From contig NC_043743.1 in NCBI RefSeq assembly GCF_004337985.1, positions 3,736,580 to 3,800,579 of the forward strand: 64,000 nucleotides of DNA, written 5' to 3'. Made by a program: the position numbers and the translations under genes. Under the pieces are notes generated by a model, which was not told where the DNA came from, did no database searches, and saw only the letters and a list, made by a program, of their open reading frames with translations. The DNA is from Pyricularia pennisetigena. Taxonomy: Eukaryota; Ascomycota; Sordariomycetes; Magnaporthales; Pyriculariaceae. This document shows positions 31,356 to 42,904 of this stretch, piece after piece (the first letter of the stretch is position 1; each line of letters opens with the position of its first letter).

Positions 31356-32822
31356 CTAGCTGTAGAACTGCGACTTTTGAAAACTCTCAGCGGTAATATC
31401 ACCGACCTTGGTTGAAGGCATTGGGGCCATCACTGGAGCCGAGACCGAGCTAGTCAGCGAGCTAGTCCTACTCGTGGTGTCGCTTGCAGCTTTTATAGCC
31501 ATGATCGGTTTGGCAGCCTCGCCGCGCATGGGCACAGGCTCGAGGTAGTTGGCCGGCAGGTAGCCGAAGCGGCCATCCTTGGTACGGCATTTCCACCACT
31601 CGGATGGATTTCCAAGAGGATCAGTCCGGCTCATCACGGCAACAAAGTCACCCTTCTTCACCGTGAGATCAACACCGGGGAGAGGATTGCTGCCGCCGGG
31701 TTGAGTTGGCGGCGTGAAATCGTACATGAGACGACAGAACTCAAGCTGCGGAACGTTGCCAGCGGTTTGCTTGGCCTGCAACTCCATACGACGTTGCCTC
31801 TCTACCTCCTCATTTGCAGCCAGAGCTTTGATGGCCTTTTGCAGCAGATACGGCAAGCCAAATGCAGCCAGGATGAAGAAGAGAAGAGGCTTTCGGCTTG
31901 GGCGAGGAGCACCATCAGAGCCACCACCCGGAGCATTGCGACCTTCGAATCGGGCAAAAGCTGCCGGTGTCAAGGACATGGCGTCGGCTGGAGGTGGCCT
32001 ACCAAGGATCTTGGCAATCACAGTTCGTAAGAAACGGATGAGTGAATGGATACCCAAGAGAGAGCCCAGCGTCTCGCGCAGGTTGCCAAACTGTTCCGCG
32101 ACAGAGATCATCGCTATCAAGGCACAAGGTTAGTCGTGTATCTCACTAAGCAAATATCATCTCAGGTCAGCTCACCAAAAAAGCTGGAAGCAGTCGTCAT
32201 GTACGTGCTCTCCATCATCTGCGCGAGACCTCCGAATGTGCCAACGATGGCCTCGAGCATTTGAAAGGTAGCTTGCGTGCTAGAACCGAACCGATTCGCC
32301 AGGCTGTTGGGATCATTGGGGTCGCCTTGCATGCCAGGCATGCCTCCATAGCCGCCATAACCGCCACCAAGCATTCCGGATCCATAGCCACCGCCGAGCA
32401 TACCGGATCCATAGCCACCACCAAGCATGCCGCCGCCATAACCACCATAGCCACCATAGCGAGAATACATGCTACCTCCGTAAGGTGAGGAGTACGCTGA
32501 GCCGTAGCCGGTTCCATAGCCGCCGTATGGGCTTGTGCCCATGGCTCCCATTGGTCTTGAGTATGCTGCGGCAGTCTGGTTTACTGTGCTTGTGAGGCTT
32601 GTGGGAATGGCAGGAATGGCTGGTGCGGCTGCAGACGTCTGCGCCGAAGTCGAGTCTGGTGCAGGCATCGGACCAGATGCGGGAGCTGGTGGCCAGACAA
32701 GGTTAGCGCTTTGAAATTGAGGGCACATAATAAAGAACAATTCAAAGACCAAGTGTTGACGTACGAACTGGTGCGGCTGGTGTTGCGCCGTTTCGCTCCC
32801 AGGGTTTGGGTGGCGACGCCAT
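31356..32822 (-). CDS. PEX13: Peroxin-13, peroxisomal import docking protein
   Basis: Model: complement of exons 31356-32113, 32176-32685 and 32765-32822, 441 residues. Pex13 sits in the peroxisomal membrane with Pex14 and Pex17 and docks the cargo receptors Pex5 and Pex7. Seen: start MASPPKPWERNG (a typical Pex13 N-terminus), a Gly/Tyr-rich low-complexity region with repeated GGYG and GMLGGGYGS units at about 95-150, a hydrophobic segment near 261-280 (FFILAAFGLPYLLQ), and a C-terminal SH3 domain at about 311-388 containing ALYDF-like LMYDFTPP, the WWKCR core and the GYLPANYLEPV end. Introns are GT-AG and in frame; the first exon is only 58 bp and is confirmed by the conserved start. The tail after the SH3 is Ser/Thr-rich. 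Assignment is firm. Confidence 0.93.
32355..32470. repeat. Coding minisatellite in PEX13 (about 30-bp units)
   Basis: Roughly 30-bp direct repeats, on the plus strand of the form CCACC(A/G)AGCAT(A/T)CCGGATCCATAG-like, encode repeated Gly-Met-Leu-Gly-Gly-Gly-Tyr-Gly-Ser units. Two to three near-copies plus degenerate edges are visible. Confidence 0.7.
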
Positions 32823-33654
32823 CGCGACTACGGGTCGTAACCCAAGACCGTCGGCTTTTTCAATCTACGTACCCGAATCCTCCGGAAGTCTGAGTCGGGC
32901 TTGTCGTCGACGAAAATTCTATTTTGATTTCGTCGAGTTGTCGACGCAGGCGTCCAGGCCAAGCCGTCGGTCGCGTGGTGGCGATGAAGTCAGGCCGTTG
33001 GAGGAAACCCGTTGTCGGCGTCCGCCACAAGGGAATCACGTTGAAGAGACTCGATTTCGAAACGGCTATCCTGGGACTCGTTTGCGATGGTATCAATGAG
33101 GATCGAAAAAAAAAAAAAGAACACCGCGGCGCCGTTTGGTAGCCTGTAGGCCGATTTCAGGAGTAATTGGTAATTGAGAAGTGATGAAAACGATGGCCGA
33201 AATGCGCTCGCCAAAGGTTGGCTTCTCGCTATTACCATTCGGTGAAATCGGGGGCGGAAACTGGGGAGTGTGGGGGTGTTGGCAGTTTCCACTTTCCATG
33301 TGAAGGGGTCACTTTTGCCCGGTACGAGCGCGCCTTCCCGATGGATTTTTCAAGCCTCGGCTGGCTTCGGTACCGTTCTAATGGACTCATTTAGCACTGT
33401 ACCGGCGCGCATCAAACGACCGTCGAAAGCGGGGCTGGGGCTCTGCACACTGTGTCCATCTTTGTTTTTTTCTCTTTGTTCGTCTGAAAGAGTCCCTTCC
33501 GCCAATGCGTTTCTCCACGGCCTTTCTCCACGGGCATAATTATTACATGACAGACAAACCGAGACTCGAGCACACCTTTACATAATAATAGAAGTTCAAA
33601 GGAAAAGCCTCGAAGCGCCTGCCATTAAATGATCGGACTGAATGAGAGAAAAAG

Positions 33655-33704
<50 letters not shown>

Positions 33705-33930
33705 TCTTGGGAAGGCTGGGCGTCCCCAATAGAACGCATGGTTCAAGTTCACTCGCATTAAGAAATATCAATCTGATCTATATTAGTATTGGTGTTTGTG
33801 TACCATACATAGTACATGGTACAAATGATAATTCCCCCACAAACTCTGTACGCTCGTTAATTACTACCAACCCTTTCGTCGTCAGTCTATCTTACGAATC
33901 CACCCACCCTAAGCACCTTGACCGACTGAA
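32823..33930. other. Intergenic between NmrA-like gene and PEX13 (tandem)
   Basis: PEX13 promoter and 3' flank of the NmrA-like gene. It includes a 48-nt A tract and no supported gene. Confidence 0.55.
33655..33702. repeat. Poly(A) tract, 48 nt
   Basis: Uninterrupted A run 230 bases past the NmrA-like stop codon (on that gene's transcript it reads as poly(U)). Confidence 0.9.
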
Positions 33931-35042
33931 TCATTGGAGATCCTTAAAAACCGGAGACTCGGGCAACCACTCAGCCCAGGTGGTCAGCTTCTCGCCAACG
34001 CTGTCGACCAGCTTGTGAGTCTCGTCCAGGCTCTCGCCGGCGTAGTACCCGAACTGGCCCAGGAGTTGTATGTTTTGCAGCATCTCGTGGCCCACAAAGT
34101 CGGGCATGCCGGCGCTCCTCACGCCTTCGAGGTACTGCTCGTCCGGCACCTCGTAGAACCGGGAGTTGGCGCCGTCCCTCGGGAAGACGCGCCTGAAATC
34201 GACCAGCAGCTCGTCGAACGTCTTGTACTCGGTGGCGGCCAGCACGCGCCCGCCCAGCAGCGCCTCGCGGTTGAGCACGATCGCCTTGACGTACTTGCCC
34301 GTGTCGCGCACGTCGTACATGGGCATCGGCGACGTGCTGGGCCCCGGGACGTAAAAGGTCCAGGCGTTGTCGGGGCCGCTCGGCCGGAACCAGTTTGGCG
34401 CTTCGAAGTTGATCATGTACCAGCCTGCCAGGAAGAGCGTGGCCGGGATGCCGAGGCTGCGCACGTAGTCCCCGACCTCGGCCTTGCTATCGAAGTGGTA
34501 GACCTGGCTGAGCTTTCCCTTGCTCGCCTCAGTGACGTTGAGGAGAGAGCTCCAGATGAAGTGTTGGACTCCTGCTTCCTGTGGTCCGGCGGGGATTGTT
34601 AGTATTGGTATTCCCTTGCGCCGTGCGTCTTGGTCGAGTGGCAGGGCACAAACCTTGGCAGCATCTGCAATGTTCTTCCCTTGCTGGATCTCGACATCCT
34701 TGCTCAACTTCTCCCAGTAATTGGTGACGCCAAAGACTGTGTGGGAGCCCGCTATAGCCTTCAATAGAGACTCTTTGTCGTTCATGTCGGCCTATAACGA
34801 TGCCGGCCATCACAATGTCAGAGGAAATACTAAAATTCAGCTTAGATCTCACTCGTACTTACACTAACGACCTCAACGCCTCGCGAGGCCAGTTTCTTGG
34901 CCGAGTCCTTGGAGACATCGCGAGTGACGCCTCGGACAGCCCATTCATCTTTGAGCTTTGGGTCCGAAATAAATTTCTCAACGATCGAACCGCCTTGGTT
35001 TCCGGTAGCGCCGAAGACAGTGATTATCTTTTTGGAGGGCAT
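33931..35042 (-). CDS. NmrA-like NAD(P)-binding Rossmann protein
   Basis: Model: complement of exons 33931-34578, 34654-34791 and 34863-35042, 321 residues, all junctions in phase 0. NmrA-like proteins are atypical short-chain dehydrogenases; some (NmrA, HSCARG) sense the NAD(P) state and act in regulation, others are reductases. Seen: the dinucleotide-binding motif TVFGATGNQGGSIVEKF at residues 8-24, VRGVTRDVSK (ribose-phosphate side), DMNDKESLLKAIAGSHTVFGVTNYWE, and HFIWSSLLNVTEASKGKL, all in standard NmrA order. The C-terminal half (FDELLVDFRRVFP, EYKTF) fits the substrate lid. The first intron's donor is GTAAGT; the second uses GTTTGT. ATG 35042 opens directly on the Rossmann strand, as in the family. 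It could serve in nitrogen or redox signalling or in small-molecule metabolism; the sequence does not tell. Confidence 0.88.
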
Positions 35043-35930
35043 TTTGCTGGTGTTGGCCGTTGGCTTTTGCAACAGTGGTGTTCAATTTGAACTGTTCAAA
35101 CAGTTATATAACGTTACGGGAGAGAGGTATCGAAGTAATGTTCGGGAATGTATAGCATATATGAATAAAACTGGATAAGATGGTGCAGTGGCTCTGCTTT
35201 CGAATTTTGAAGACAGACTTTGGACCAAAGCAGCCATCGATGGATGTATTTATACACATCATTTTGTTTGCAACATCACATCATCACAGGTTATTGATCA
35301 TGTTTGGAATAGCAATAGGGATTGATAAACCGCAACAGCTGTACACAACACCAGATGTCAGCCTTTGGGGGAGTTCGCGATGCACGGAAACAAGCATGCA
35401 TGACAAATCCCGCGGCCTGGTAAAAGAAGAGGGTTTCGATATGTAAGCACGCTTGCTTGCTGCAGCCATCGGTCACAAGTCCCGTGCTGCCAGCTAAACC
35501 CGCTTAGAAATCATTCAGGCTTGCATCGACCCGTCAGCCACCTTTTCCATTTGGCACTAGATATGTCGCAATTGTTTCTCGGCTAAATGACACTTGGGAA
35601 GGCCAAGAAACTAAACCAAGTTCCAGAGCCCGGAATTTGAGTATATACTATCAATAGCCATGGCTTCCGATACTCGTGTAGGTCGCCAGTTGCAGTACGA
35701 TCACAGAGCAATATTGCAGCGTAACAAGTAAGAAACTTTGTGGTGACAGCCTGTCGGGGCCTAAGCGATAGGAGATACGGCATTCGGCCACGTTATTGGG
35801 CCGAGACCGCCGGCTATCAGTACCTGCGCTGGTGGTGAGAGCCCATGTTAGGCATCATTCGTATGTCTGAATCTATCCAAGAGAACAAGGCTGCCCTATG
35901 GCTTGTTGGTACTCGGGGCTCCCACGACGC
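35043..35930. other. Intergenic, no gene seen
   Basis: Promoter of the NmrA-like gene and 3' flank of the XPG/RAD2 gene. No frame with recognisable content. Confidence 0.55.
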
Positions 35931-38900
35931 CTACCCCTTTTTCTGAACGGCTCTCCCCCTTTTACGCCTTCCTCCGCGGGCACTTGCATGCGCCTCCTGA
36001 GTACCTTGACCAGAGTCATCATCCGTACCCTCATGGCCGTCCTCATCTTCCTCAACAATAGCATCGGCACGAGCCTTGCGCTTCCTTGTACTCCCCCGCA
36101 CAGACGCGGGTGTTTCCACAGTGTCACCATCGCTACCACCCGTCGGCGCTCCAGCACTGGAGGCCTGCGCCCTTAATCTCGAGACCGCATTGGCCATACG
36201 CTTACTCCCTCCTCTCGCGGCTCTCCTCGGCGCAAAGGCCTCGCCCTGCTGCTGGCCTTCATTCTCCTGCTGCTGCCTAGCTCCAACGCCGACGCCACCC
36301 GAAAAGAACCTCGTTATGTTGCTCTGAGTCCCCTCAAGCTCGCGACGGTTCACGTCCCGAATCACCGGCACAAGCACCTCGTCCGTGCGCTCCTGGGTCC
36401 AGCCGATCGTCGCCATTAGGAAATCCCGCAGCCCGGAGAGGTCGGGCGCACCCCACTGGAACGGCTCCGGGTCGCTGTCCACCTCGGGCTTTAGATACGC
36501 TTCTGGCACGGCCGGGCTGGGGAACCCCGGGGGCAGGAACAGGCGCGTCGCCTGTGACTTGCGGAACTTGCGGAGGAAGCTGCTCCAGCCGTCTGTGGAC
36601 ACGTTGAGACTGCTTTGCACCTGGCGCCACCATTCGGCGAAGCGCGACAGGCCGTCTGGACCGGGGAACTCGGACAGGATCTCGACCGCCGTGACCGGGC
36701 CCACGCCAGGTAAACCATCTGTGTAGTCGGAACCCAACAGCTGAGCAAGCGAGATGAGGTTTTCCCGAGACAGCGACAGCTCCTTCTCCAGGTCCGATGC
36801 CAGGTAGCACTCGACAAACTTGTTGCCGTTGAACATGTTCTTGTAGACCCTGGTGCCGCCAAAGAGAAACGTATCCGAGTCGTCCGTGACAATGCCATCA
36901 ACTAGGCCCAGCCTGACCAACTCCGCGCATTGCGCTTCGGCTTCCATGGGAGCCGTGACATAGGGTATGCCAAAGAGCCTAAGGAGCTGCTGGCATTCTG
37001 TCACCATGACCTGTGACACCTCATCCGCATCGCGGCGGTCTTTCTTCTGCTGAGCGCGCAGCTGCTTGAGTTCTTTCTCGTAATCTTCAGCCGACTGAGC
37101 GTTGGCTGCAGATTTGCCACCGTGGTTCTGTAGCGTGCTAGCAAACTCCGCATGTGCCTCGGCCTCTTCGGCCAGCTGTGCCAATAGCTCTTCGTCCTCT
37201 GAGTCGCTGAAATCATCAAACTCCTGGATAGCATTGAAAGCATCATCAACACTAGCTTGGGCAATTTGCTGAACATCCACATCGCCGGTTTCCAGAGGCC
37301 CTAAAGTAGGTGCATCCAAGACGTATGCCTCGTTCGTTGGTTCACTTGCGTTCGTAGGCTCCGGTGCCGTTATTTCAACATCCTCGAATTCAGGTTCTGG
37401 TGAAGACGGTGGTGATTCTGCTTCTTTTTCAACAGACTTCTCAGGTTCTACAGCGGGTGTAGTTGCTGCCGGCGTCGCTTCGTTTATTGCTTGTTGCCCA
37501 CCAGACAAGCTTGCTGGTGCCTCAACATCTGACTGGTCCGAAATCGTCGACTCGGGCAGATTTACTGGTGATGGTTTCTTTTGTGATGGTTCTACTGCTT
37601 TGGTCGGTGCCTCGATGATTTCGATGTCGTCATCGCCCGACTCTTCCGATGACTCAATCTCCACGTATTGGTGTGCAAGCTCCTTTTGATACCTCTGGCG
37701 CTCCTCCATGACGAGTTGGCGGTCTTCCGCATTCATGTCCGCCTGCGCAGCCGCCTGATTCTTGACAGAGTCCCTAATGTCAGTTTCGGTATCGAGCATC
37801 CAAGGCGGCAAGGGCCGAGGACCCTCCGCTTCAGGGGCCGGGCGTTCAAAACCCCCTTCGGCTTCATCATCTTCATCAGCCAGGGCCTCAAGCCTATCGG
37901 CCATGGGTGACGGTTTAGGCAAGGCCGCAGGCTGCGGATCTGCACTAAGAAATCCCCCTTTGTTATTCACATCTGTGGGCTTTGGTTCGAAAACAGAAGT
38001 CCTCCAATCCAGCTTCTCAAAGGGCAACGGCCCACCGAAAGGGTTTTTGGAGGACAACGTAACTGAACCCACGGCAGGCTTAGAAGCTGCTTGTTGTTTC
38101 TGTTTGTTTTTGCGAGCTTTGGCCATAATAGCCATCAGATCATCGTCACTGTCACTGTCGGTATCGACGTCGGCCTTTGTTTGAGACTCGGGCGCAACCG
38201 TGACACGAGGTTTGGGAACCATGCGACTGGCTCGGTTGTTGACAATGTGCGCAATCGTCCTTCCGCTTCCACCATTTATTGGTTTGGCCTTTTCGGCAGC
38301 CTTTTGCTCCCATTCTGGGATCGTGGTACTTGTTTTACCATCCGTGTCAATATCCCCTTCATTGTGATCCAGTGATCCATGTTGATTCTTTAAAGACATG
38401 GCAATGGCCCGGTTAATGTCCTCTTGCTCATCCGCCGCTAGATCCTCATCCTGATCAGGATCTTCGAAGAGATCATCGATTGACTGCGCCTGGTCCACAA
38501 ACATCGAGTCTTCCTCAATGCCCTCTGCAGTGAGCAGCCCTTCCCCTTTGGACTTGTTCACCTTGGGAAGTCTGTTCAATCCCTCAATGGGGACATCCTC
38601 AAACTCGTCCGAGTCCTCCCATTCATCATCCTGGCCGTCCTGCTGGAGATTGCGTCGTGCAGGCGCATCGACATCAATGGGGTTGTGCGCTTCGCCCTTG
38701 TCCTTCTCTCTCGTCACAACGCCCAGAGCCCATCCACCTTCGGCGCCGTCGTTCTTGACCAGGATGTACTCGCGCCCTCTTTCGCTGTTGATGCGCCCGC
38801 TAACCGTCAGATCGGTGCTTTCAGACATTCCTATTTCCACCATGAGACGCTGCGTCAACCGATTCCTTTCCTGGACTCGCTCTACCTGGAAGCGCGAGAA

Positions 38901-39746
38901 ATCTCTCCGATTCGGGAACATGGTCATGAGTTGTTCTTTGCTAAGACCCATTCGAAGTCGACTGCGAAGACGCGCCGCGTTGAGGATGTTGTAGCGGTCG
39001 GCCGACGGCAAGCTCTTGAAGAAGTCACCATCGAAATCGATCTTGCTGAAGTCATAGAGATTTATGTCTTCTCCCTTGTGGAATTGCTGCGCATAGATCT
39101 CGAGCTCCTCGATACTCATTACTCGAGGATCATTGGGCTTTCCCATCTCGTGCATGCTCTTTTCCAAGGCTGGCAGGTGGTACGCGTCTTGTTTGAAAAA
39201 CTTGCGGTTCTTTTGTCGCTCCGTCTTGTCCAAGAGCTGCTCGTCCGCATAGACTATGTTCTCAGCGTCCGGGATAACCTCCCCCTCTGCAACACCGTCC
39301 TCAACATCCCCCGCTGCGGCATCAGCCGTCGCTTTCGCAGCCGCCTCGGGAGCCCTGCTGCGCTGCGTGCGACGATCAGCAGCTTCCGCCTCGGCAAGGC
39401 GCTGCATCTGCACGGCCAGGAGCTTGTTCGCCGTGCGCACGGCATCCTCGCGGCGGCCCTCTCGCCTGCGCTTCCTCCCCTGCAGCGTCGCGCGCTTGAG
39501 CACGGGGGCGCCGCCGTCAAAGACGAAGACGGGCTTGATGCCGAACCACAGCAGCTTGCAGATGCGGCGGAAGAAGCCGATGACGTGCGAGTTTCGCAGC
39601 GCGTTTCCCTCTTTATCGCGCACCGCCTTGAGGAACTGGTATATCCAGATGGAGGCGTCGACGGCGAGGCGCTTGCGGTTCAACGTCTCCAGCTTCGTGG
39701 GGCGCGCGCATGGCTGCAGCACTTGCCAGAGGCCGTTGACACCCAT
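35931..39746 (-). CDS. RAD2: XPG/RAD2-type structure-specific endonuclease (nucleotide excision repair)
   Basis: Single-exon gene of 1271 residues. XPG (yeast Rad2, fission yeast Rad13) makes the 3' incision in nucleotide excision repair and works with TFIIH in the nucleus. Seen: the XPG N-domain at 1-95 (MGVNGLWQVLQPCARP, VDASIWIYQFLKAVRDKEG, PVFVFDGGAPVLKR); a long acidic, low-complexity spacer of about 800 residues; the I-domain at about 910-1025 (LLRLFGIPYVTAPMEAEAQC, DGIVTDDSDTFLFGG, LGSDYTDGLPGVGPVTAVEI) with the metal-binding acids intact; a PCNA-binding PIP box QSNITRFF near 1139; and basic nuclear-localisation stretches (RKRKAR, GGRRKRGR) at the C-terminus. The long spacer separates it from FEN1 and EXO1, which have short ones. 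It is divergent from NAA38. Confidence 0.95.
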   Translation of the reverse strand: MGVNGLWQVLQPCARPTKLETLNRKRLAVDASIWIYQFLKAVRDKEGNALRNSHVIGFFRRICKLLWFGIKPVFVFDGGAPVLKRATLQGRKRRREGRREDAVRTANKLLAVQMQRLAEAEAADRRTQRSRAPEAAAKATADAAAGDVEDGVAEGEVIPDAENIVYADEQLLDKTERQKNRKFFKQDAYHLPALEKSMHEMGKPNDPRVMSIEELEIYAQQFHKGEDINLYDFSKIDFDGDFFKSLPSADRYNILNAARLRSRLRMGLSKEQLMTMFPNRRDFSRFQVERVQERNRLTQRLMVEIGMSESTDLTVSGRINSERGREYILVKNDGAEGGWALGVVTREKDKGEAHNPIDVDAPARRNLQQDGQDDEWEDSDEFEDVPIEGLNRLPKVNKSKGEGLLTAEGIEEDSMFVDQAQSIDDLFEDPDQDEDLAADEQEDINRAIAMSLKNQHGSLDHNEGDIDTDGKTSTTIPEWEQKAAEKAKPINGGSGRTIAHIVNNRASRMVPKPRVTVAPESQTKADVDTDSDSDDDLMAIMAKARKNKQKQQAASKPAVGSVTLSSKNPFGGPLPFEKLDWRTSVFEPKPTDVNNKGGFLSADPQPAALPKPSPMADRLEALADEDDEAEGGFERPAPEAEGPRPLPPWMLDTETDIRDSVKNQAAAQADMNAEDRQLVMEERQRYQKELAHQYVEIESSEESGDDDIEIIEAPTKAVEPSQKKPSPVNLPESTISDQSDVEAPASLSGGQQAINEATPAATTPAVEPEKSVEKEAESPPSSPEPEFEDVEITAPEPTNASEPTNEAYVLDAPTLGPLETGDVDVQQIAQASVDDAFNAIQEFDDFSDSEDEELLAQLAEEAEAHAEFASTLQNHGGKSAANAQSAEDYEKELKQLRAQQKKDRRDADEVSQVMVTECQQLLRLFGIPYVTAPMEAEAQCAELVRLGLVDGIVTDDSDTFLFGGTRVYKNMFNGNKFVECYLASDLEKELSLSRENLISLAQLLGSDYTDGLPGVGPVTAVEILSEFPGPDGLSRFAEWWRQVQSSLNVSTDGWSSFLRKFRKSQATRLFLPPGFPSPAVPEAYLKPEVDSDPEPFQWGAPDLSGLRDFLMATIGWTQERTDEVLVPVIRDVNRRELEGTQSNITRFFSGGVGVGARQQQENEGQQQGEAFAPRRAARGGSKRMANAVSRLRAQASSAGAPTGGSDGDTVETPASVRGSTRKRKARADAIVEEDEDGHEGTDDDSGQGTQEAHASARGGRRKRGRAVQKKG

Positions 39747-40378
39747 TTTGATGCGACCTCTTGGATATGGGCGTGAGTTCCTTCAATTTGGTTGCGGTGA
39801 CTGAGGAAAAAGGCGCGTTTGGTTGTTGCGGACGGAACACAGTCCCTCGAAAATGGGCGATGACGTCGTGTAAAAGTCTAGAGCTGCCTCAGACACTCCC
39901 CCAAGTAGATGTCAGGTTGGACTCTCTTGACGGTTGAGGATACTCATGGTCGATTTTCCGCAGCACTCCTCCTGCTGCTGTCTGTTGAGGCGGTTGCTGG
40001 TAGACCACAACCTGCAACGGCTGATGGTTGTTGGATCTGATGCAATCGTTGAATTACGAATTACAGAAGCCGTCGCATGCGCCGAGTTCCCCGACGTCAG
40101 CACCCAGATCGGAGCTTGCGGAGCTTCCTCAATTGACTCAGAGTGGGTTCTTTAGGCTTGAAGCACCTAATCAATCGGCCACATTCCCCCTGAATGTGGA
40201 GCAAGTTTTGCCCCAAGCTTTCGACTAGCCTTTCATCGTAATTACGAGGCTTATGCCGTGGCCTATTCAGTTGGGCAAAGCGACCCTGCGACAAGGCCCG
40301 CCATCAGCCCCAAGTATTACAGTTTCATTCAATTTTTCCCTATAAGGACCTCCTTCCAAGAAAAATCGAGAGATCGCA
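39747..40378. promoter_or_regulatory. Divergent promoter of RAD2 and NAA38
   Basis: 632 bp between two outward-reading start codons. No further gene is seen in it. I could not identify a specific operator. Confidence 0.5.
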
Positions 40379-40952
40379 ATGGACGAGCAGGAGGCCGTCG
40401 GCTTCCTCTCTTCGCTTCTGAACAAGTACCTGCGGGTCACCACCACTGACACGCGCATGTTTTACGGCGTGTTCAAGTGCACAGATCCGGTTCGCACTTA
40501 GCCGTCTTTCTCTGGGCCCCCTCTACCTAATTACCTGTTCACCCCTCCGGTTTCTTCTTTATGGTCCCTCATATCAATCGCCACGTTCTTTGATTTGATG
40601 TGACTATTACGACTAACGACGAGAGGACTTCTTTTTTTTTTTGGAACATATTCCACAAAATCCTCAGGACCGCAACTTGATCCTCGCTCATGCTCATGAG
40701 TACCGCCACCCCACACCAGAGCAGATTGCCGCACATGCCAAGAAGGTCGCGGCGGCAAAGGACGCGGGTGAAGACGATGCCGACAATGACAAGATGACGC
40801 TGGGCATGACCTCGCGGTATCTCGGCCTCATTGTCGTACCGGGGGAGCACATCGTCAAGATTGAGGTGGAAGAGTTTGCAAGCCAGCTGAGAGCTGCTGC
40901 CAGGAAAGGTCAATCCCTCTGGTCCGAAGGAAGCTTGTCTGGTTTGTTATAG
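40379..40952 (+). CDS. NAA38: LSM-fold NatC auxiliary subunit (NAA38/Mak31-like)
   Basis: Model: exons 40379-40489 and 40668-40952, 131 residues. NAA38 is the Sm-like subunit of the NatC N-terminal acetyltransferase with Naa30 and Naa35. Seen: Sm1 segment FLSSLLNKYLRVTTTDTRMF, then YGVFKCTDPDRNLILAHAHE across the intron, and Sm2 SRYLGLIVVPGEHIVKIEVEE, which is the LSMD1/NAA38 form rather than a spliceosomal Sm or Lsm1-8 form. A charged insert of about 35 residues between Sm1 and Sm2 is typical of fungal orthologues. The 178-nt intron has a weak donor (GTTCGC) but a CTAAC branch site near 40612 and a CCTCAG acceptor, and splicing is needed to join the two halves of the Sm fold. The 20-residue tail is unremarkable. 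Confidence 0.85.
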
Positions 40953-41512
40953 CCGAATATCAACTTAAGAAATCATACATAACCTTCTCATTCGGATGAA
41001 GCATGTTTCAATGGTTGGTAGGGTTTGGGATAGGGCAGAGCCGACACCACATGTGTCGAATGAGTGTTCAAGAGGACTCAACGCAACTATAATACCCACT
41101 CATTGAAATAAGCGATGTTAATCATGACCAATACTTCTTGGGCAAAACACAATACACTCGACTAAAAATGTAATTACCATATGCAGGAACAAACTGTTGG
41201 AGGCAACATTCAAAGTGACAAAGAATGTAGGAGCGATTGTAGCCGAAACAAAAACAACAAACCACAAGCAAAGCAATCCTTCAGCACCGTGCATTAAACC
41301 CCCTATAATGATAAACACCCTCGAATTATATCTCATCAAAAAAACAAAATCGCTGCGGATCAAACACTGGCGTCCTCATGAGCTGCTGTTTTCACGCCCA
41401 TTCCTCTCACCACCTAGCTTGATCATTACTTATTATGATGAACGAAAGCAGGAGCTTTGCCCCGTGTCATGATCACGTTTGAAGTTGCGCCTATACGCCT
41501 TCATCTAGATCA
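40953..41512. other. Intergenic between convergent NAA38 and PIL1
   Basis: Two 3' UTRs; nothing else recognised. Confidence 0.6.
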
Positions 41513-42904
41513 CTAGGCAACAATGGCTTCCTGGGACCTTCCACGACGCTCGCGCTCGCCATTGAGACCGTGCTCGCTGTCAAGGATAGAGCTATCACGT
41601 TCGTCCTCAAGCTCTTCCTCATCATCAACGTCAAACTCGTCTTGACCACGAACGTTCGAGCCCTGGACCCAGGAACCCTGTTCGTTGAGCGGAGCATCTT
41701 GTGCCGAAAGATCGTGGCCGCCTTCAGCACGCGCCTTGATGTGGTTGCGCCTGCGCGTCGATAGGGTTCGTGCTCGGGTCGACAGCTTTGAGCTCACCGC
41801 GGCGTTCTGCGTTACCCAGCTGGTGAGTGCATCTTCGCAGTCCTGGATGATGGCCTTGCTCGCCTCGTAGCCGTCATAGGCTGCACGGGTCTCTCCAGGT
41901 GTGACTGGGGTGTCGTCGATAAGCTCGAGTAGATGCTTCCCGTAACCGGCGATGATGGCAACCTTTTCTGAGTGCTCGCGCAGGGCATCAAATTGGTATG
42001 CGTATGCGGCCTTGATCTTTTCTCGTGTGATATTGGACAGCTGAGCCTCTGCTACTAGTGACTCGGCCTCAGCACGAACAAGCTCCTGCTCCAGAACAAC
42101 AATCTTGGGCGAGTTGGGCTCTTTGTATTTGAGATGAGCGATCTGGTCGGTAATTTTTTGCTTGCCTGTAAGGAAGAGTTGTTAAGAGTAAGTACGTGGT
42201 TGATCTGTGACAAACGGCAGATAACAAAGAGACGATCTTACGGTCTCGACTTGGCTGGACTGAAGCCTCAATATTCCTGATACTCTTCATAGTCAGGCGG
42301 TATTGGTCATAGCGATCGACGTATTGGTCCTCGAGCTCGCCGATCTCATATAGAAGCACGCCTAGCTTGTCGGTCACGTCTGAAACATCCTCGTCGCCAT
42401 GCTCGCCCCAAAGTGATAGTTGTTGCTGAAGCAGGATCCATCTTCGTCAGCATCCATCAAGTCATGGGCCGCGTGAGTGCAGTCGACTTTCAACTTACAG
42501 CCACTTCCATGCGCTCTCTTGCAACCTGCTCTAGGCTGCGCATAACGTTTTTCTCCATCTTGACCAGTTGCGACAGCTTCTTGGCCAGGTCAGGCCCGAA
42601 GGCACCTGCTGCGTTCCTGCGAAGTGCATGGCCTAGTAGTTGGTCCTCATTGTGAGCAGCGCGTTCAATAACACAAAGCAACACTCCATGCAGGGAGACT
42701 GACCTAATGCGCCGCGTCCAAATATACGACCTGATTTGGTGCTTGAAGGAGGCGGTGGAGGGTTCTGGATGAAGAACTCGAGAGTCAGCTCCTGCGCGCA
42801 GCAGTCTGAGCCAGTGATGCTCGTGTAGGACCCGGGGGGAAATTCACCTGCAACTGGGATGCAGTAGGCGCCCTGGAATGGCGCATAGAGAACGTGCGAT
42901 GCAT
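41513..42904 (-). CDS. PIL1: Eisosome core BAR-domain protein (Pil1/Lsp1)
   Basis: Model: complement of exons 41513-42165, 42242-42425, 42499-42632, 42704-42764 and 42848-42904, 362 residues. Pil1/Lsp1 form the half-pipe coat of eisosomes beneath the plasma membrane and bind PI(4,5)P2. Seen: start MHRTFSMRHSRAPTASQLQ, NPPPPPSSTKSG, GHALRRNAAGAFGPDLAKKL, the BAR helices (VTDKLGVLLYEIGELEDQYV, MKSIRNIEASVQPSRDRK) and GETRAAYDGYEASKAIIQDC, nearly identical to the family consensus throughout. All four introns are short GT-AG and conserved phase joins keep the highly conserved frame. The acidic, Ser-rich C-terminal tail (DEFDVDDEEELEDE) is the usual variable end and a likely phosphorylation area. 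A SUR7-family gene lies 11 kb to the right. Confidence 0.95.
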
